From: Hormiphora californensis
Lineage: Eukaryota; Ctenophora; Tentaculata; Cydippida; Pleurobrachiidae
Direction: 5' to 3'
DNA: 64,000 nucleotides
NCBI GenBank assembly: GCA_020137815.1
Contig: CM035356.1
Location: forward strand, 4,182,356 to 4,246,355
Of the stretch, positions 1 to 27,560 are shown piece after piece. A program made the position numbers and the translations under genes. How positions within the stretch are numbered: position 1 is the stretch's first letter; every line of letters begins with the position of its first letter. Under the pieces are notes generated by a model. The model did no database searches. It saw nothing but the letters and a program-made list of their open reading frames with translations, and was not told where the DNA came from.

Positions 1-3000
1 ATCTCAGGTACCCATTTGGACAGGCTCGTGCCCAAGAGCAGAGTAGTGGGGCTCCTAGGGTTGACGGCATGTCTCAAAGAAGGGACCACTCCAGAAGGGG
101 TAGGAAGTAGGGGTGGTCTAACGGAGGGTACCGGCACGTTCGCCACTGGGGGAGGAGGAGGAGGATCCGGTTGGTAACCATCCCCATTAGGAGGAGGAGG
201 GGAATGCTGGACTCCTATTGTTGCCCTCGATGGTGGGGAGGGCAGTCTCCGTGGGCTAGGTGGTGGTGGTGGTGGTACCAGATCTGTTGAGGGGAGCTGT
301 GGGGTTGCTCTTCTGAAGGACAGAGCATACCGCTTCTCAGTAGACTGTTTCAGTGTGTTCTGAAATTCTCTACCAAGTCCGCCTGATGTTGACATGACAA
401 GCGGAGTGAACACCGCCTTCTCAACCTGGAGAACTCGTTGCAGATAAGCTTTCTTCTTCTCAGTTTCATGCTTCTCATAGGTCTTCTGTATACTCTGGTT
501 GGCATTAGACTTTACCCTTGGATTAAAAATCCTTACGTCAAAATAGGTACAGTCTAAGCTTGACCAGAGTCCACGGGTTCTGATGTCAAGACGAGCCCCG
601 TCTGCTGTGATGGTCCCAGCTGGAAGGGACGTCCCCCGAACGTTGAGAAGGTGAGGTTCGACCTTGGTATCGAGGCCGACAGTGCTAAGCTCTTTCGCAA
701 TAAAGTCTCTCACGTTGTCGTGCCTGAAGTTAACAAATCCTCCAAGCTTGCAGGAGATAGCATGATCGATACTGTTAGCTTCTCCGCATGTACACTGATC
801 TGGTAGAGGTTCGCCAACAAGGGGGAGATTGTACCTAGCCGAGATAGCGTCGAACCATTCCTGTCGGTTTAGAGTGAAGTTAAGAGATTCTAGTGGGAGA
901 CAAGTTAGCCAGGAGGATGCACCCTTTTCGGCCAGGAGATCGAGGGTCCTCTTCTCTTCTGGTGTCGATTTTGATTTAATTTGATCGATTGCCGTCTGAT
1001 GTTGTTCGTTTTTCGTTCGACGCACAATGAGTTTGTTCTCTGAGTTTTTGACATCATCTGCAGTAAACGTATCTTCCTGGTTCAGCACAGCTGCAGACAG
1101 ATTTTCAGTCATGAGTTTGGAGAAATAGTACTCGCTATCCGATGTAGCGACGGGGTTTTGAATCCCGAGTCCTCCAAATCTCGCTGGAAGAGAGAAAACT
1201 GATCGAAGTCTCTCGTTGATAACAGGTTGTCCAGTCATAGAAGGGATGAGTTGCTGCAGAATTGAATCCTCAATCGGGCCCAACTGATCAGAAATGCCTG
1301 GAGTCGTTCTCATAAGATACGACCACCGTTTAGATACTCCCATGGTGTAGGCTGTATAAGCAAGCTGAGGCTCACTGTTTGCAATCTCCGCAAGTGATGT
1401 TATTTCTGCAACCCACTTATCTACCTCTTTCTGAACAAACTTGTCCTGACCTTCCTTAGTTCCGATATACGATCCCAGGTAACGTTGCCCTTCGGTGGTA
1501 ATGTTAACATCAGGGAAAAGGGCTTTTGCCTCGTCCTCCAGGTGAGGTTTAACAATCAACCAAGATTTTCCTGGATTGGGTAGGTAGCCGTATTCAGGTC
1601 CCTTCAGTTTGATTTTATCCCACCACTGATTTACAGAAGCCAAAGTCCCTCCGCCCAGGCCATCATCGGCATAAAATATCTGGGTAACCTGTTCAATGTC
1701 CTTCAATGAAATTACAAGGGGCATAAGGCAGCTGGCGTACATAAACATGGCCGCAGTATCACCCTGGGTCGTCCCTTCAGCAGATTTAATAATTTCATGA
1801 TTAGTTCCATCGCATAGGAATAAGTTAGATGTTAAACCATATGTATTTTTTAAATAATGCTCAAACTCAGGGCAAACTGTATTTAATATTATTTAGAGCA
1901 GCATTTCGATTTAAGGAATTAAAAGCATTACTTGCATCAATTAATAGCACACACTCACATTTCCCGGATTCAAACAGTTCTCTCGCTGCATGCACGGCAG
2001 CCTCTACTCCGCTCTCCAGCCCAGCACATAGCTGTATCGGGGCGGTAGATTCAACAATATTAGGTTTCAGTGAGCGGGTAATCACCTTGCCGACTAGCCG
2101 GCGTAAGACTTCACCAATCCCGATTGGGCGGATTCCAGATGGTTTTTTGCTCAGAGGGACAAGTCTAGATGCAACGTATGCCGAAAGGTGAAGAGGATTA
2201 ACTACTTCCGTAGCTAATTTGATAGCGAAAGTTGATATGGCCTGTGCTAGTTCGTTTGAGGCGGGGCTGAGTTTTTTGGACAGGAGCATATGTTTCCAGA
2301 GATCAGAGTCCGCTCCTGACGGGCCGCCTGAACCAGTTAGAGTTTTAGCAGCTTTGAGAACTGAATTTGCCGATATATGAGAGAATGTACAATCAATTTT
2401 GGGGAAAACTGGGCCCTCCAACAGTGACGATGAGGCTGCTGGTGCAGGATGTTTTTTGATCAACTCTGTAACAACTTCTGGTGTAACAGGAACTGGAGCA
2501 ACATCGCTATCACGGATTGCACGTAGAGCCTGTCCTACCTTGCCATGTAGCATTAATCTAGTGAAGGCCTTGAGGACATTTCGAGCCTTGCCTTCCCTAC
2601 TAGGCAATCTGCTCTGAATTACACGTCCTTCACGGAGTAGAGATTGAAAATCTCCGGTGCGAAATAATTCGAGTCGTCGTTCAATAGCTATAACATGGTC
2701 CCTTGTTTTACTGGTAGCGGATGGTTTTTGAAGTACTAGCGGGAAAAGTAGCATCAGAAGCATGATTGCAATTGTACTGTTCTGGCTGTTTTTATTGAAA
2801 GAGTTCAGAACATTAGCCACTTCATGCACAAAGTCCTTCCCAGTTTTCCCGGATGGTACCTGGCACAAATTTGCTCTCCAGAATACAACCTCGTGATACG
2901 CTTCGCTCACCTCACGGTGGTGCTCTGATTCGTACTGTTGTTCTGGATCGGTGTGATCGATGGGTAGAGATGTAGATGTTGAGGCGATGTTTTCCTCTAG

Positions 3001-3087
3001 CAAGGCAAGTAACTGTGGTTTCAATAGGTTTGTTCTGTAGGGAATACCACGTTTTCGGAGCTCCTGCTTGATCTCATCCTTCTTCAT
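1..3087 (-). mobile_element. RT-encoding retroelement copy A (SAP-like N-terminus, frameshifted, runs off window edge)
   Basis: The 5' part (3087 down to 1867) encodes 406 residues. It starts with a SAP-like helix-turn-helix (MKKDEIKQELRKRGIP), then a helical linker, then the RT fingers and palm with GIRPIGIGEVLRRLVGK and LIDASNAFNSLNR. One extra base near 1876-1880 throws the frame to a stop. The other frame continues open from there to base 1 with the RT active site (FYADDGLGGG, about 1650-1677), a CxCG-x7-H-x3-C zinc-binding-like motif, and a PD-(D/E)XK-like block (RLDIRTRG, FDVRIFNP). This RT plus C-terminal nuclease-like order resembles non-LTR elements with a restriction-like endonuclease; the family name is inferred. 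Unlike copy B, the last 115 or so codons (below about 345) are proline-rich and still open at the window edge. The frameshift means this copy is dead or contains a sequencing indel. Confidence 0.75.
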
Positions 3088-3135
3088 CTCAAATTAATTT
3101 CTTCATCTCAAATTAATTTCTTCATCTCAAATTAA
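3082..3135. repeat. 19-bp tandem repeat at the 5' end of RT copy A
   Basis: Almost three copies of a 19-bp unit (cttcatctcaaattaattt). The start codon of copy A (3085-3087 on the minus strand) lies inside the first unit, so each unit carries the same potential ATG. It sits exactly at the junction between the two head-to-head RT copies. Confidence 0.85.
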
Positions 3136-3145
3136 ATGAGGTGAA

Positions 3146-5587
3146 ATGAAAAAAATAGGGTGCGCGGCGCTATTTTCTATTTGCGCGGCGCTATATTTTG
3201 ATTTGCGCGTTGCAAAACGCGCAGCGCGCTGCATTTTTTTGAAAAAAATCCCAGCGCTGAGTTGTGATTTCGTTGTCAATCAGCTGAAACTTAAACACCC
3301 TGAGCCGGCTGATTCAACTTACTTCCTTCATGGCCCTGTGCTGCCCACCAACGACGTGATATTCTCCAGTATTACCCCTGAATCAGTGCTCCGTGCTGCC
3401 AAACACCTTACGGGATCAGGTGGTCCGTCTGGAGCTGACGCTGGACTCTGGAAACACATTCTGCTGTGCAAGAAGTTCAAACCCAAATCGTATGACCTAG
3501 CACGGGCGATTGCGACCCTTGCAACCAAACTGGCAACTGAAAAAACTGATCCCATGTACCTTGAAGCATTCGTTGCTAGCAGACTGATTCCCTTATCGAA
3601 AAAGCCAGCAGGTATCAGGCCGATCGGTGTGGGTGAAGTGATTCGAAGGCTTGTGGGGAAAGTTGTTGTAACGGTCCTAAAACCTGACATTATAGAGGCA
3701 ACAGCCCCAATACAACTGTGTGGGGGACTGAAGAGTGGTGTTGAAGCTGCAGTGCATGCTTTAAGAGAAAAATTTAATGATGATAAATGTGAATGTATAC
3801 TGTTAATTGACGCGTCCAATGCCTTTAATTCTTTAAACCGAAAGATTGCTCTAAGCAATATTGATTATTTATGTCGTGATTTTAGCATGTATTTATCTAA
3901 CACTTACGGCTTGCCAGCCAAACTATTCATATCTGATGGAAATTCACATGACACCCTACTATCAAAAGAAGGAACAACACAGGGTGATACCACTGCCATG
4001 CCCATGTATGCATGTGGCCTTATGCCATTAGCTAATTCTCTCCGTAACATTGAAAATTCATTAGATGATGAACTCTTTCAGATCCTCTATGCAGATGATG
4101 CAGGTGGCGGAGGCACTCTAGCCATTATCGAGAAGTGGTGGAGCAAGGTGAAAGAGAGGGGTCCAGGCTTTGGATACTACCCTGAGCCTTCGAAAAGTTG
4201 GCTGATTGTGAAAGAAGACAAGGAGGAAAGAGCCAAGGAACTGTTTCCAGATGTCAACATAACAACTGTTGGTCACCGTTACCTGGGTTCCTTCATTGGG
4301 AGCGAGGATGGTATGAAGGAGTGGGTGAAGAATGAAGTGAAGACTTGGGTCGAGGAGATAGAACAACTGAGCGACATTGCCCGCAACGAACCCCAACTAG
4401 CCTATTCAGCCTACACAATCGGGTTGAGTAAGAAGTGGAACTACTTGCTGCGGACAACACCAGGGATCGCTACAGAACTAGAGCCCATCGAGAAGGCAAT
4501 CAGAGAGAAATTCCTCCCAGCTATCACAGGACAACCATTCATTCCTGATACGCTACGATCCATAATGGCACTTCCTACGAGAATGGGAGGGCTGGGTGTC
4601 GAAAACCCCTGTCACATGGCTGACCTGGAGTACCAGAACTCGCTGAAAGCGACAGAAGAACTTCAGAAGGCTATCCAGAAACAAGACGTAGAATACATAC
4701 CGAATCCTGAGACTGAGAAAGCCATAGCCCTCAGCATCAAAACTGGCAAAGCTAATTACCACAAGGAATGCAGGGAAAAAATCGTTCAGTCAATCAAGCC
4801 AAGAGAGGCGAGGAACCTTGATCTACTCAGCGAGAAAGGGGCATCAACATGGCTCACTTGTCTACCCCTAGAGTCATTGAAGCTCACACTCAATCGCCAG
4901 GAGTTCTTTGATTCAATCTCAGCACGATACGATCTCCCACTAGTGGGACAGCCGAGAGCAACACAGTGCGTTTGTGGAGAGGAAAACAGCATCGATCACT
5001 CCATGTCATGCAAACGCGGGGGATTTGTTGCGGTCAGACACGATTGCGTTCGAGACTTTCTAACTGCGGAGCTGGACAAAGTGTGCTACGACACTAAGGC
5101 TGAACCCCACCTACTGGAAGTTAGAGGAGCAAAACTACCACCTGGGACCATTACAGAGGATGGAGCTCGCCTTGACATTCGAACGAGGGGATTCTGGGGA
5201 CCAATGGACTGCACCTATTTTGACGTAAGGGTTTTTAACCCAAGGGCACAGTCTAATGAGACTCAGGATATCCCTCAAACGTATATCAAGCACGAGGAAG
5301 GGAAGAAGAAGAACTATCTACATCGCATTCTCGAGGTGGAAAAAGCTTCTTTTACTCCCCTCGTTATGTCAACGACCGGTGGACTTGGTCAAGAGTTCAG
5401 CAGAACTCTGAAGCAACTCGCAACCAAGAAATCACGGAAAACTGGCTATACCTACCAGGAGTGTATTCGATACCTCCGTGTTCGTCTATCATTTTCAATG
5501 GTTCGCTCCATAACTTGTTCTATTCGGGGTTACAGAGGAAAGAACAAGAATGATGGCTCTTCATCAGATCTGTACCATACATACTAG
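3146..5587 (+). mobile_element. RT-encoding retroelement copy B (813 aa, 5'-truncated, otherwise intact)
   Basis: A single uninterrupted reading frame. Homology to copy A starts only around residue 40 (KHPEPADS / GPVLPTNDV). The SAP-like N-terminus and linker of copy A are missing, and the first 40 residues are junction sequence, so the ATG is probably not a native start. Motifs: GIRPIGVGEVIRRLVGK (about 155), LIDASNAFNSLNR (about 219), RT active site YADDAGGGG (about 315), a CVCGEENSIDHSMSC zinc-like cluster (608-622), LDIRTRGFW (about 676) and DVRVFNP (about 692) of a PD-(D/E)XK-like nuclease, and a basic C-terminal helix. It is collinear with copy A but diverged, so the two are different insertions rather than a recent palindrome. 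It reads away from copy A with about 60 bp between the two start codons. Confidence 0.8.
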
Positions 5588-5749
5588 TCTTTAACTGTTG
5601 CATGTATTTTATGTGATTTTCTTCGTGTAGCCAGTCAGGCAAAAACAATTTATATATACTATTATTGACATTGTTAGGCCAGATGCATGTGGCTTCTTTT
5701 ATTTTCCTCGATTTTTTTCTTTTTTTTTCATCACAAACTCGTGGAAACT

Positions 5750-6021
5750 AGGGATCCCTAAAAAAGTTCAGTATTTACACAGAGTTTACACAGTCTTTAC
5801 ACAGTCATTACACCCAGAGCGGCGCGTGCTGCTTTTTGCGGCTTTTTCTAAGAAAATATTGGATTGTGTGCTGCACAATTGAGTAAATTGAGCGCTGCGG
5901 CGAAAAAAGTTTGCGAAAGACGCAGTCTTTACACCCAGAGCGGCGCGGGCGCTCTGGGTGTAACGACTGTGTAAAGACTGTGTAAACTCTGTGTAAATAC
6001 TGAACTTTTTTAGGGATCCCT
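5750..6021. mobile_element. MITE with about 70-bp terminal inverted repeats and iterated 11-bp motifs
   Basis: The left arm (agggatccctaaaaaag, from 5750) is mirrored by the right arm ending at 6021. Each arm holds three to four spaced copies of TTTACACAG at about 11-bp steps, then CACCCAGAGCG. A second partial copy of the arm end (about 5926-5950) forms an inner hairpin with the right arm. There is no coding capacity. The flanks (aaact / ctcca) give no clear target-site duplication. Confidence 0.8.
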
Positions 6022-6161
6022 CTCCATGCTGCAGACTGCAGGACTAAAATGCTTGCCCTACAATCATTGAAACGTTTTAAATGCCAAATTTATCATGAAA
6101 CGTCCCCCCACCAAAAGTCTAGTTGGCGCCTCGTCTTTGGAATGGGATTTACGGTCTTTTG

Positions 6162-6465
6162 CAGGGGTGTAGGAACTATTTTTAAAGTGAGGGGGCGAAG
6201 TCACGTGACCAATTACAGCGCTGGACAGCGCCCAAGAAAACTTTTTGTGAGCAAGATTTAGTCACCTATTCCATTGTATTTACCATGCATCGGGCGGAGC
6301 GAGAGCGGAGCCCGAGAAAATTTTTAGGGTTTTGAGCCAAAAAGTCATGATTTCGTCATTTGGGAGTGAGTATTGACTGTTGGTGACAGAAGTGAGGGGA
6401 CGAACCTGGCTAAAAGCGGGGGGGGGGGGGCGCCCCTCGCCCCCCCCCCTGTTCCTACACCCCTG
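6162..6465. mobile_element. hAT-type MITE with perfect 8-bp TSD
   Basis: The terminal inverted repeat CAGGGGTGTAGGAAC (6162-6176) pairs with GTTCCTACACCCCTG (6451-6465). The flanking gtcttttg at 6154-6161 and 6466-6473 is an exact 8-bp direct repeat. The CAGGGGTG terminus plus an 8-bp TSD is the signature of hAT superfamily elements. The 304-bp interior is G-rich near the right end and non-coding. Confidence 0.88.
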
Positions 6466-6960
6466 GTCTTTTGACACTTTGCGATTTGCCGATCTAGCAC
6501 TTTTTGGAATTCTGGAGCACGAACCGGCCAGGTTTCCGTAATGCTCAGGAAAGTCATCGAGTGGTCTTAGCGTCTACCATATCTCTTAACACCTCAAGTT
6601 TCCAAGCGGATGAACAAAAAACTTCCAACATTTAGGAGGTGAACAGTGAAACTCTGAAGTATGGGGCCAGGGGCGCATTCCTAAATTATAATATCGTCAG
6701 ACTGTCTGCACCACTAGACGATGGCTTCTTCTTCTTCTAGAATTAATTGCCACAGAATTATTCCCAATTCTTTTTTATCATATTTGATATTTTTATCTCG
6801 CTGGTTCAAAATAGTTGCCACTTAACTACAGAGTACATGCCAAATTCCTTTTCCAAATCTGTTAATGAGAAGCTTTTTCTTTCTGTTTACTGTAAATCTT
6901 ATCTCTGTACAACTGACAAATAATAATGATGATACATTTACAAGTAGCTCGATAAAACAG

Positions 6961-23058
<16,098 letters not shown>

Positions 23059-23215
23059 AGGACATGTCAAATAATATTGTCCCAGTTTGTGTGACACCGT
23101 GACTGTGAGAACTTTGTGTGTTCGTGTGTGTTTTGAAAATAATTTTTCCAGAAAAAATAGTTTTTTGTTTTTTTTTGAAGTTATAAGTTGCACAGTTTTA
23201 TTTATAACAACGTTT

Positions 23216-23221
23216 AATAAA
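23216..23221 (+). terminator. AATAAA polyadenylation signal of the PDZ gene
   Basis: AATAAA lies 158 bp after the stop at 23058. The convergent tetraspanin gene ends at 23498, so the two 3' ends lie 440 bp apart. Confidence 0.6.
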
Positions 23222-23497
23222 TTCCGTTCTTTTTCTTTTCCCAATTGTAACACTGTTACTTCATAGACCAAATATTCGAGTACCAATTGTCCCTACTACC
23301 TTCTCATCCCCAATGAATGACCACTTCTGATCAGTTCATCTGCAGTGTAATGTCGTTACCAACTCCCATCTACCTAACTCCAATACCCTATATTTGTCTC
23401 TGTCACCAACCGTGCCATTTCAGTTTGTTTCCATGGTGTCACGCGTGGCAAGTTATCAGATGTGACGTCACGCAATAACGCGTGAGACATCACGCAC

Positions 23498-26202
23498 TCA
23501 CACGGCGGTACTGTAGGTATTCTGTTTGACAGCCATCTTGTCCTTCGCTTCCTTCACGGTGGCCACCTTGTGTGTCTACAAAAAAGAGGATGATCGTTAG
23601 GTATGAATTCCTTTTTTCGCGTCTTCCCCGAACATTTATCGTGGGACAAGACAACCCTCCCTCTCTAGCTTTCTGAATGAAAATCAGAGAGCTGGAGAGA
23701 GAAGTGTCTGATCTCTATTTTCCACCCCAACTCCCAACTCTCACCCCATCTATCCCCCAGCGGCCAGTACCCCAACATCCATCCACCCAACCCCTCTCTC
23801 ACCCCTCCCTTTATCCCCCTATCGACATTCCACCCTGCTCTACCCCCAAACTCCACCCCAACCCGGCAATCCCCTTCTGCCTTCACCCCACTCCACCCCA
23901 TCCCCCTCTCTCACCCAGTACCCAAACCCCCCCTGCACCCCTCCCCCACTATATCCCGAACTCCCCCTCCACCCCTCTCCCTCTATCGACTATCCCCAAC
24001 CTCCCATCCGCCCCTCCCCTCTCTATTCCAATTCTTTCACCCCAACTCCCCCACTCTATCCCGAACTCCCCCGCCCTCACCTGGAGCTGGTAATCCTCGT
24101 GTTCCTTATATCGTTTCTGCAGGACAACATTGAGGAACACCGCCACGACCTGAATGAACATGAACACGAGGGCCATGAACCCAGCGAGAAGGAGCCAGAA
24201 CTGTAGCAGGTCATTCGTCTTCTCCCAGCACGCCTAGGTAAGTGAGGGAGATCATGGGATATGGGTTATTTTAGGAAATTGGAGGGGTTAATTAGGGGTT
24301 TAGGGGTTTAGTTGGACAGTGGGCTTTGGGTGGCTCTATTTGTGGGATAGCTGGATATAACTCACATCTGTTCTGATGGTAGCTGGTGGGTTTTTAGGAT
24401 CGTGGTAGGTAGAAAACAGATTCTTTCCACACCCCTCCTTGTACTCTTTACAACATGTATCGGGTAGACTCTGAGACAGAGAACTATTGTTGGCACATGG
24501 TGTGAATGGTGAAGATGTAGAAAGTAAAAAGCGTTAGCAACCGGGAGGTAACCATGGGGTTACCATGGTTACCTCCCCAGTTACCCTTTTGTTGTCGTGT
24601 TTACCTGTGCAAAATAGCTGTTGACATCAAGGTTGTTTGAATACCAGTTTGATGCATTTGTCGACAAGAATTCCTCCCATCCATACTGCCCACAACAGTC
24701 CACTTTCTTGTGTATGTAATCCATGGCATCTGTGTACTTCTGATTGATACCAGCCTTACCTGCAAACCGCAAAGTTATTGGAAGTTGTTGTTTCTGCAAG
24801 GAAACTGTTCACCAAAACCAAGTCGATATACAAATGCAGAGCCTAGAGAAGGACACGAGTCAGAACTTCATGTAGGTAATAGGCCATAGAGACTCTATGG
24901 CCTAATCTACGGGTACATGACTACATGGAGCTCCTGTCAGAGCATTGTCCTGACAGTGGAGCTATGACTCGATAAACATGAAATGGGCACCATAATTACC
25001 GTAGAACAGCATACTGTACTTCATTCCATCATGAATGTAATAATGACAGGCACCATTAGAAGTGAATAGGATTACCACGGCAGCGAACTGAGCTAGAAGG
25101 GTTATAATCATGGCGGCCAGAAACTGAAAATATATTTTTGGTTAGATAGTTACTGTTAGACAGTTAGTTACTGTTAGACAGGTAAATCAAGGTTTTGAGC
25201 AAGTGAATACTTGTGTAGCTCATACTGCAACGCTCTGTGAAGTGTGAGGGAGATTAAATACCTGCCGAGTGATAAAACACCTGATCCCTTGTTGAAATTC
25301 AACGAGAAATCATGTGTTCTGCAGAAAGCTGTCAGGCCAATGCTCTGACCACAGTTCTCGCGAGAATGGGTCAGGCCAATGCTCTAACAGGCAGCAAGTG
25401 GTCCTTTCATTTTTAGGGTGGGCGGACTCTAGTGCTAACGGACTCTTTATCTAAATCCAAGGCGGACTCTATATCTAAAAACGGACTCTTTATCTACAGT
25501 TAGACTTTGAAAAAAGTTTAGATAAAGAGTCCTCCCTGTGTAGACTTTTTAGATAAAGAGTCCGCCCTGTGTAGAATTTTTAGATATAGAGTCCTCTAGT
25601 ACATTTTGGCGCCAAATCCTCCAACCCGGACTCTATGTCTAAAATCCTAACCCAACCCAAAACCTAACCCTAACACTAACCCTAACCCTAACCTCGAACC
25701 CAAATAACGGCCCTAACACTTCTAAATTAGTATAGGGGTAGAGCAAACTCTCGTTTCCGGCCTAACGGCCGAAATCTCGAGTTCGCGGCGAAAGGCGGAC
25801 TCTATATCTAATTTAGATTTATGTAGATATAGAGGTCCACTTTGTTTAGACTTTTTAGATAAAGAGTCCGCCCTGTGTAGACTTTTTAGATAAAGAGTCC
25901 TCCTAGAGTTTAGACTTATTTGGACTCTTTATCTAAATCTAAATTTAGATATAGAGTCCACTGTAGACTTAGAGTGTAGCACTAGAGTCCGCACACCCAT
26001 TTTTAGTACTTACCCCGGAAAGGAACAGCGACTGCTTTCTGAAGACACCACAGAATCCAATCAGAGCAGTAACGACCAGAACACTGCCTATTACAACCAA
26101 TACCAACATGATCGGTGATAGCTCATTGTTGATGGCTGTCCCGATATCTTCCGTGAGAATGAAAACGTATGCTCCAACTCCAGTTAGGGCCAGGCCTATC
26201 AA
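23498..26202 (-). CDS. Tetraspanin 1 (first coding exon not found)
   Basis: Exons in transcript order with consistent phase: 26202-26014 (TM1-TM2), 25123-25000 (TM3), 24759-24605 and 24470-24366 (large extracellular loop), 24233-24081 (TM4), 23575-23498 (C-tail and stop). The large loop has the diagnostic CCG (VDCCGQYGW), then DTCC, a Cys in EGCGKN and a Cys just before TM4, which makes six cysteines. The small cytosolic turn CGVFRKQ is typical. The C-terminus ends STAV, a class I PDZ-ligand form (T-x-V). Tetraspanins organise membrane microdomains. The N-terminal exon should lie above 26202, where the sequence is badly degraded. Exon sizes (189, about 125, about 155 bp) match tetraspanin 2, so the two arose by tandem duplication. 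Confidence 0.88.
25417..25997. mobile_element. 581-bp inverted-repeat element with 9-bp TSD next to a splice donor
   Basis: The ends ggtgggcggactctagtgct and its mirror (ending 25997) form the TIR. catttttag flanks both sides (25408-25416 and 25998-26006). The interior is built from many direct and inverted copies of gactctttatctaaa / tttagataaagagtc. The right TSD overlaps the start of the tetraspanin intron, 8 bp from the donor of exon 26014-26202. Confidence 0.85.
25646..25693. repeat. Short telomere-like CCCTAA tract inside the 25417 element
   Basis: Imperfect repeats of cctaac / ccctaa, including aaccctaaccctaacc. This is the complement of the metazoan TTAGGG unit. Probably internal element sequence rather than a telomere scar. 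Confidence 0.6.
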
Positions 26203-27560
26203 CTGGAAAAACAGAAAATTTATAAAATTTTGGAAGTTTTTCCAAAATTCAGCGGGGGGGTGCCCGAAGAGAGGGAAGGGTTTCCCCATGGAAACCCAAA
26301 AAAAGGAGGGAAATTAACCGAAAACGAAAACGGTTTAGAGTGGAATGGGGAGGGGGGCCCAAAATTCCCAATTTCGGGTTTTTACGGGGGGAAAAGCGGG
26401 GGGGGGGGGAGAAAAGGGGAGAGAAGGGGGGGGGGGAAAAAAAAAAAAAACAAAAGGAAAAAAAAAAAGGGGAAGGGGGAAAAAAAGGGGGGGGGGGAAA
26501 AAGGGGGCAGGGGCGGGGGAGAGAGGGGAAAAAAAAAAAAAAAACCCCCCCCTTCTTTTTTTTTTTTCCTCATTTTTTTTTTTTTTCCCCCCCCCCTTTT
26601 TCTCTCTCTTTCTCTTTTTTCCCCTTTTCCTCTCTCTATCTCTTTTTTTTCTTCAATGTAAAATCAGTTTCGATACTTTCCATCACACACAATCGGGAAA
26701 CCCAGGGCCCAAAGAAATAACAATTCTTTAATTAGCGAAATCAAAATATTAAAACTGGTTTTTTTGGTATCTTCAATAAGGAACAATAAATCTGAGGTCC
26801 CGGAAAAAAAAAGGCCCATTTAGTGTCTTCCTGCACACAACGGTCAACTTGTTTCCCTTTTAAAACGCCATTTTCAGAATTTGGCCTCCTCCGCTTTCCC
26901 CCCTCAGGTTTATGGGGGCTACTTTACTCGTTTCCCTTTTGAAAAAGGGGGGGAAGAATTTTTAAAACAAAGATAATTTAGGCTCGGCAAATAAGGAATG
27001 AATAATGTGAGTGGGGGTTTGGAAAAATGTAAAAATTTTAAAAAATTAAACGGGTTACCTGGTATTGGTTACCATGGTAAATGGTTTTTGAGAAAAATTC
27101 GTGTCCAACCTGTAACTTGTAAACCTCGGTCCTTTAAACTTTTTGTAGGAGTAATCAAGGGGTACCCAAACCTGAAAAAGAACAGAACCCAGGGCCATGA
27201 GCCCGCCAGGGTTAACCAAACTCAGGTGGTCCCTTTTTCTTTCCCCAAAAACATGCCCGGGGTTTGGGAATAGTGGTTGGGGATCTGTTCGATCGCCCCC
27301 CGTTCCCAAAAAGCAAAAAACCCCGGGGAGGGGCAGCGAAAGTTTTAAATTTTTCCCGTTTGATTTTTTTTGGTTTTAATTAAGGAGACCCCTGTGTACA
27401 AAAAATTAGTGATTAAACAGGGGGTTTTACTTGAATGTTTGACAGTTAGAACTCCCGATCCACAATTGGGGTTATTCAAAACAGGAATCTGGAAAAGAGG
27501 GAAGGGGAAATTTTGGGAAAAACTTTTGGGGGAATGTTTGTTTTGGCTGTTCAAAATTTT
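26203..27560. other. Low-quality segment between the tetraspanin genes
   Basis: G, A, T and C homopolymers of 8-18 bases, in a stretch where one tetraspanin's first exon and the other's last exons should be. Apart from a TM4-like remnant at 27121-27232, nothing coding can be read. Confidence 0.6.
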
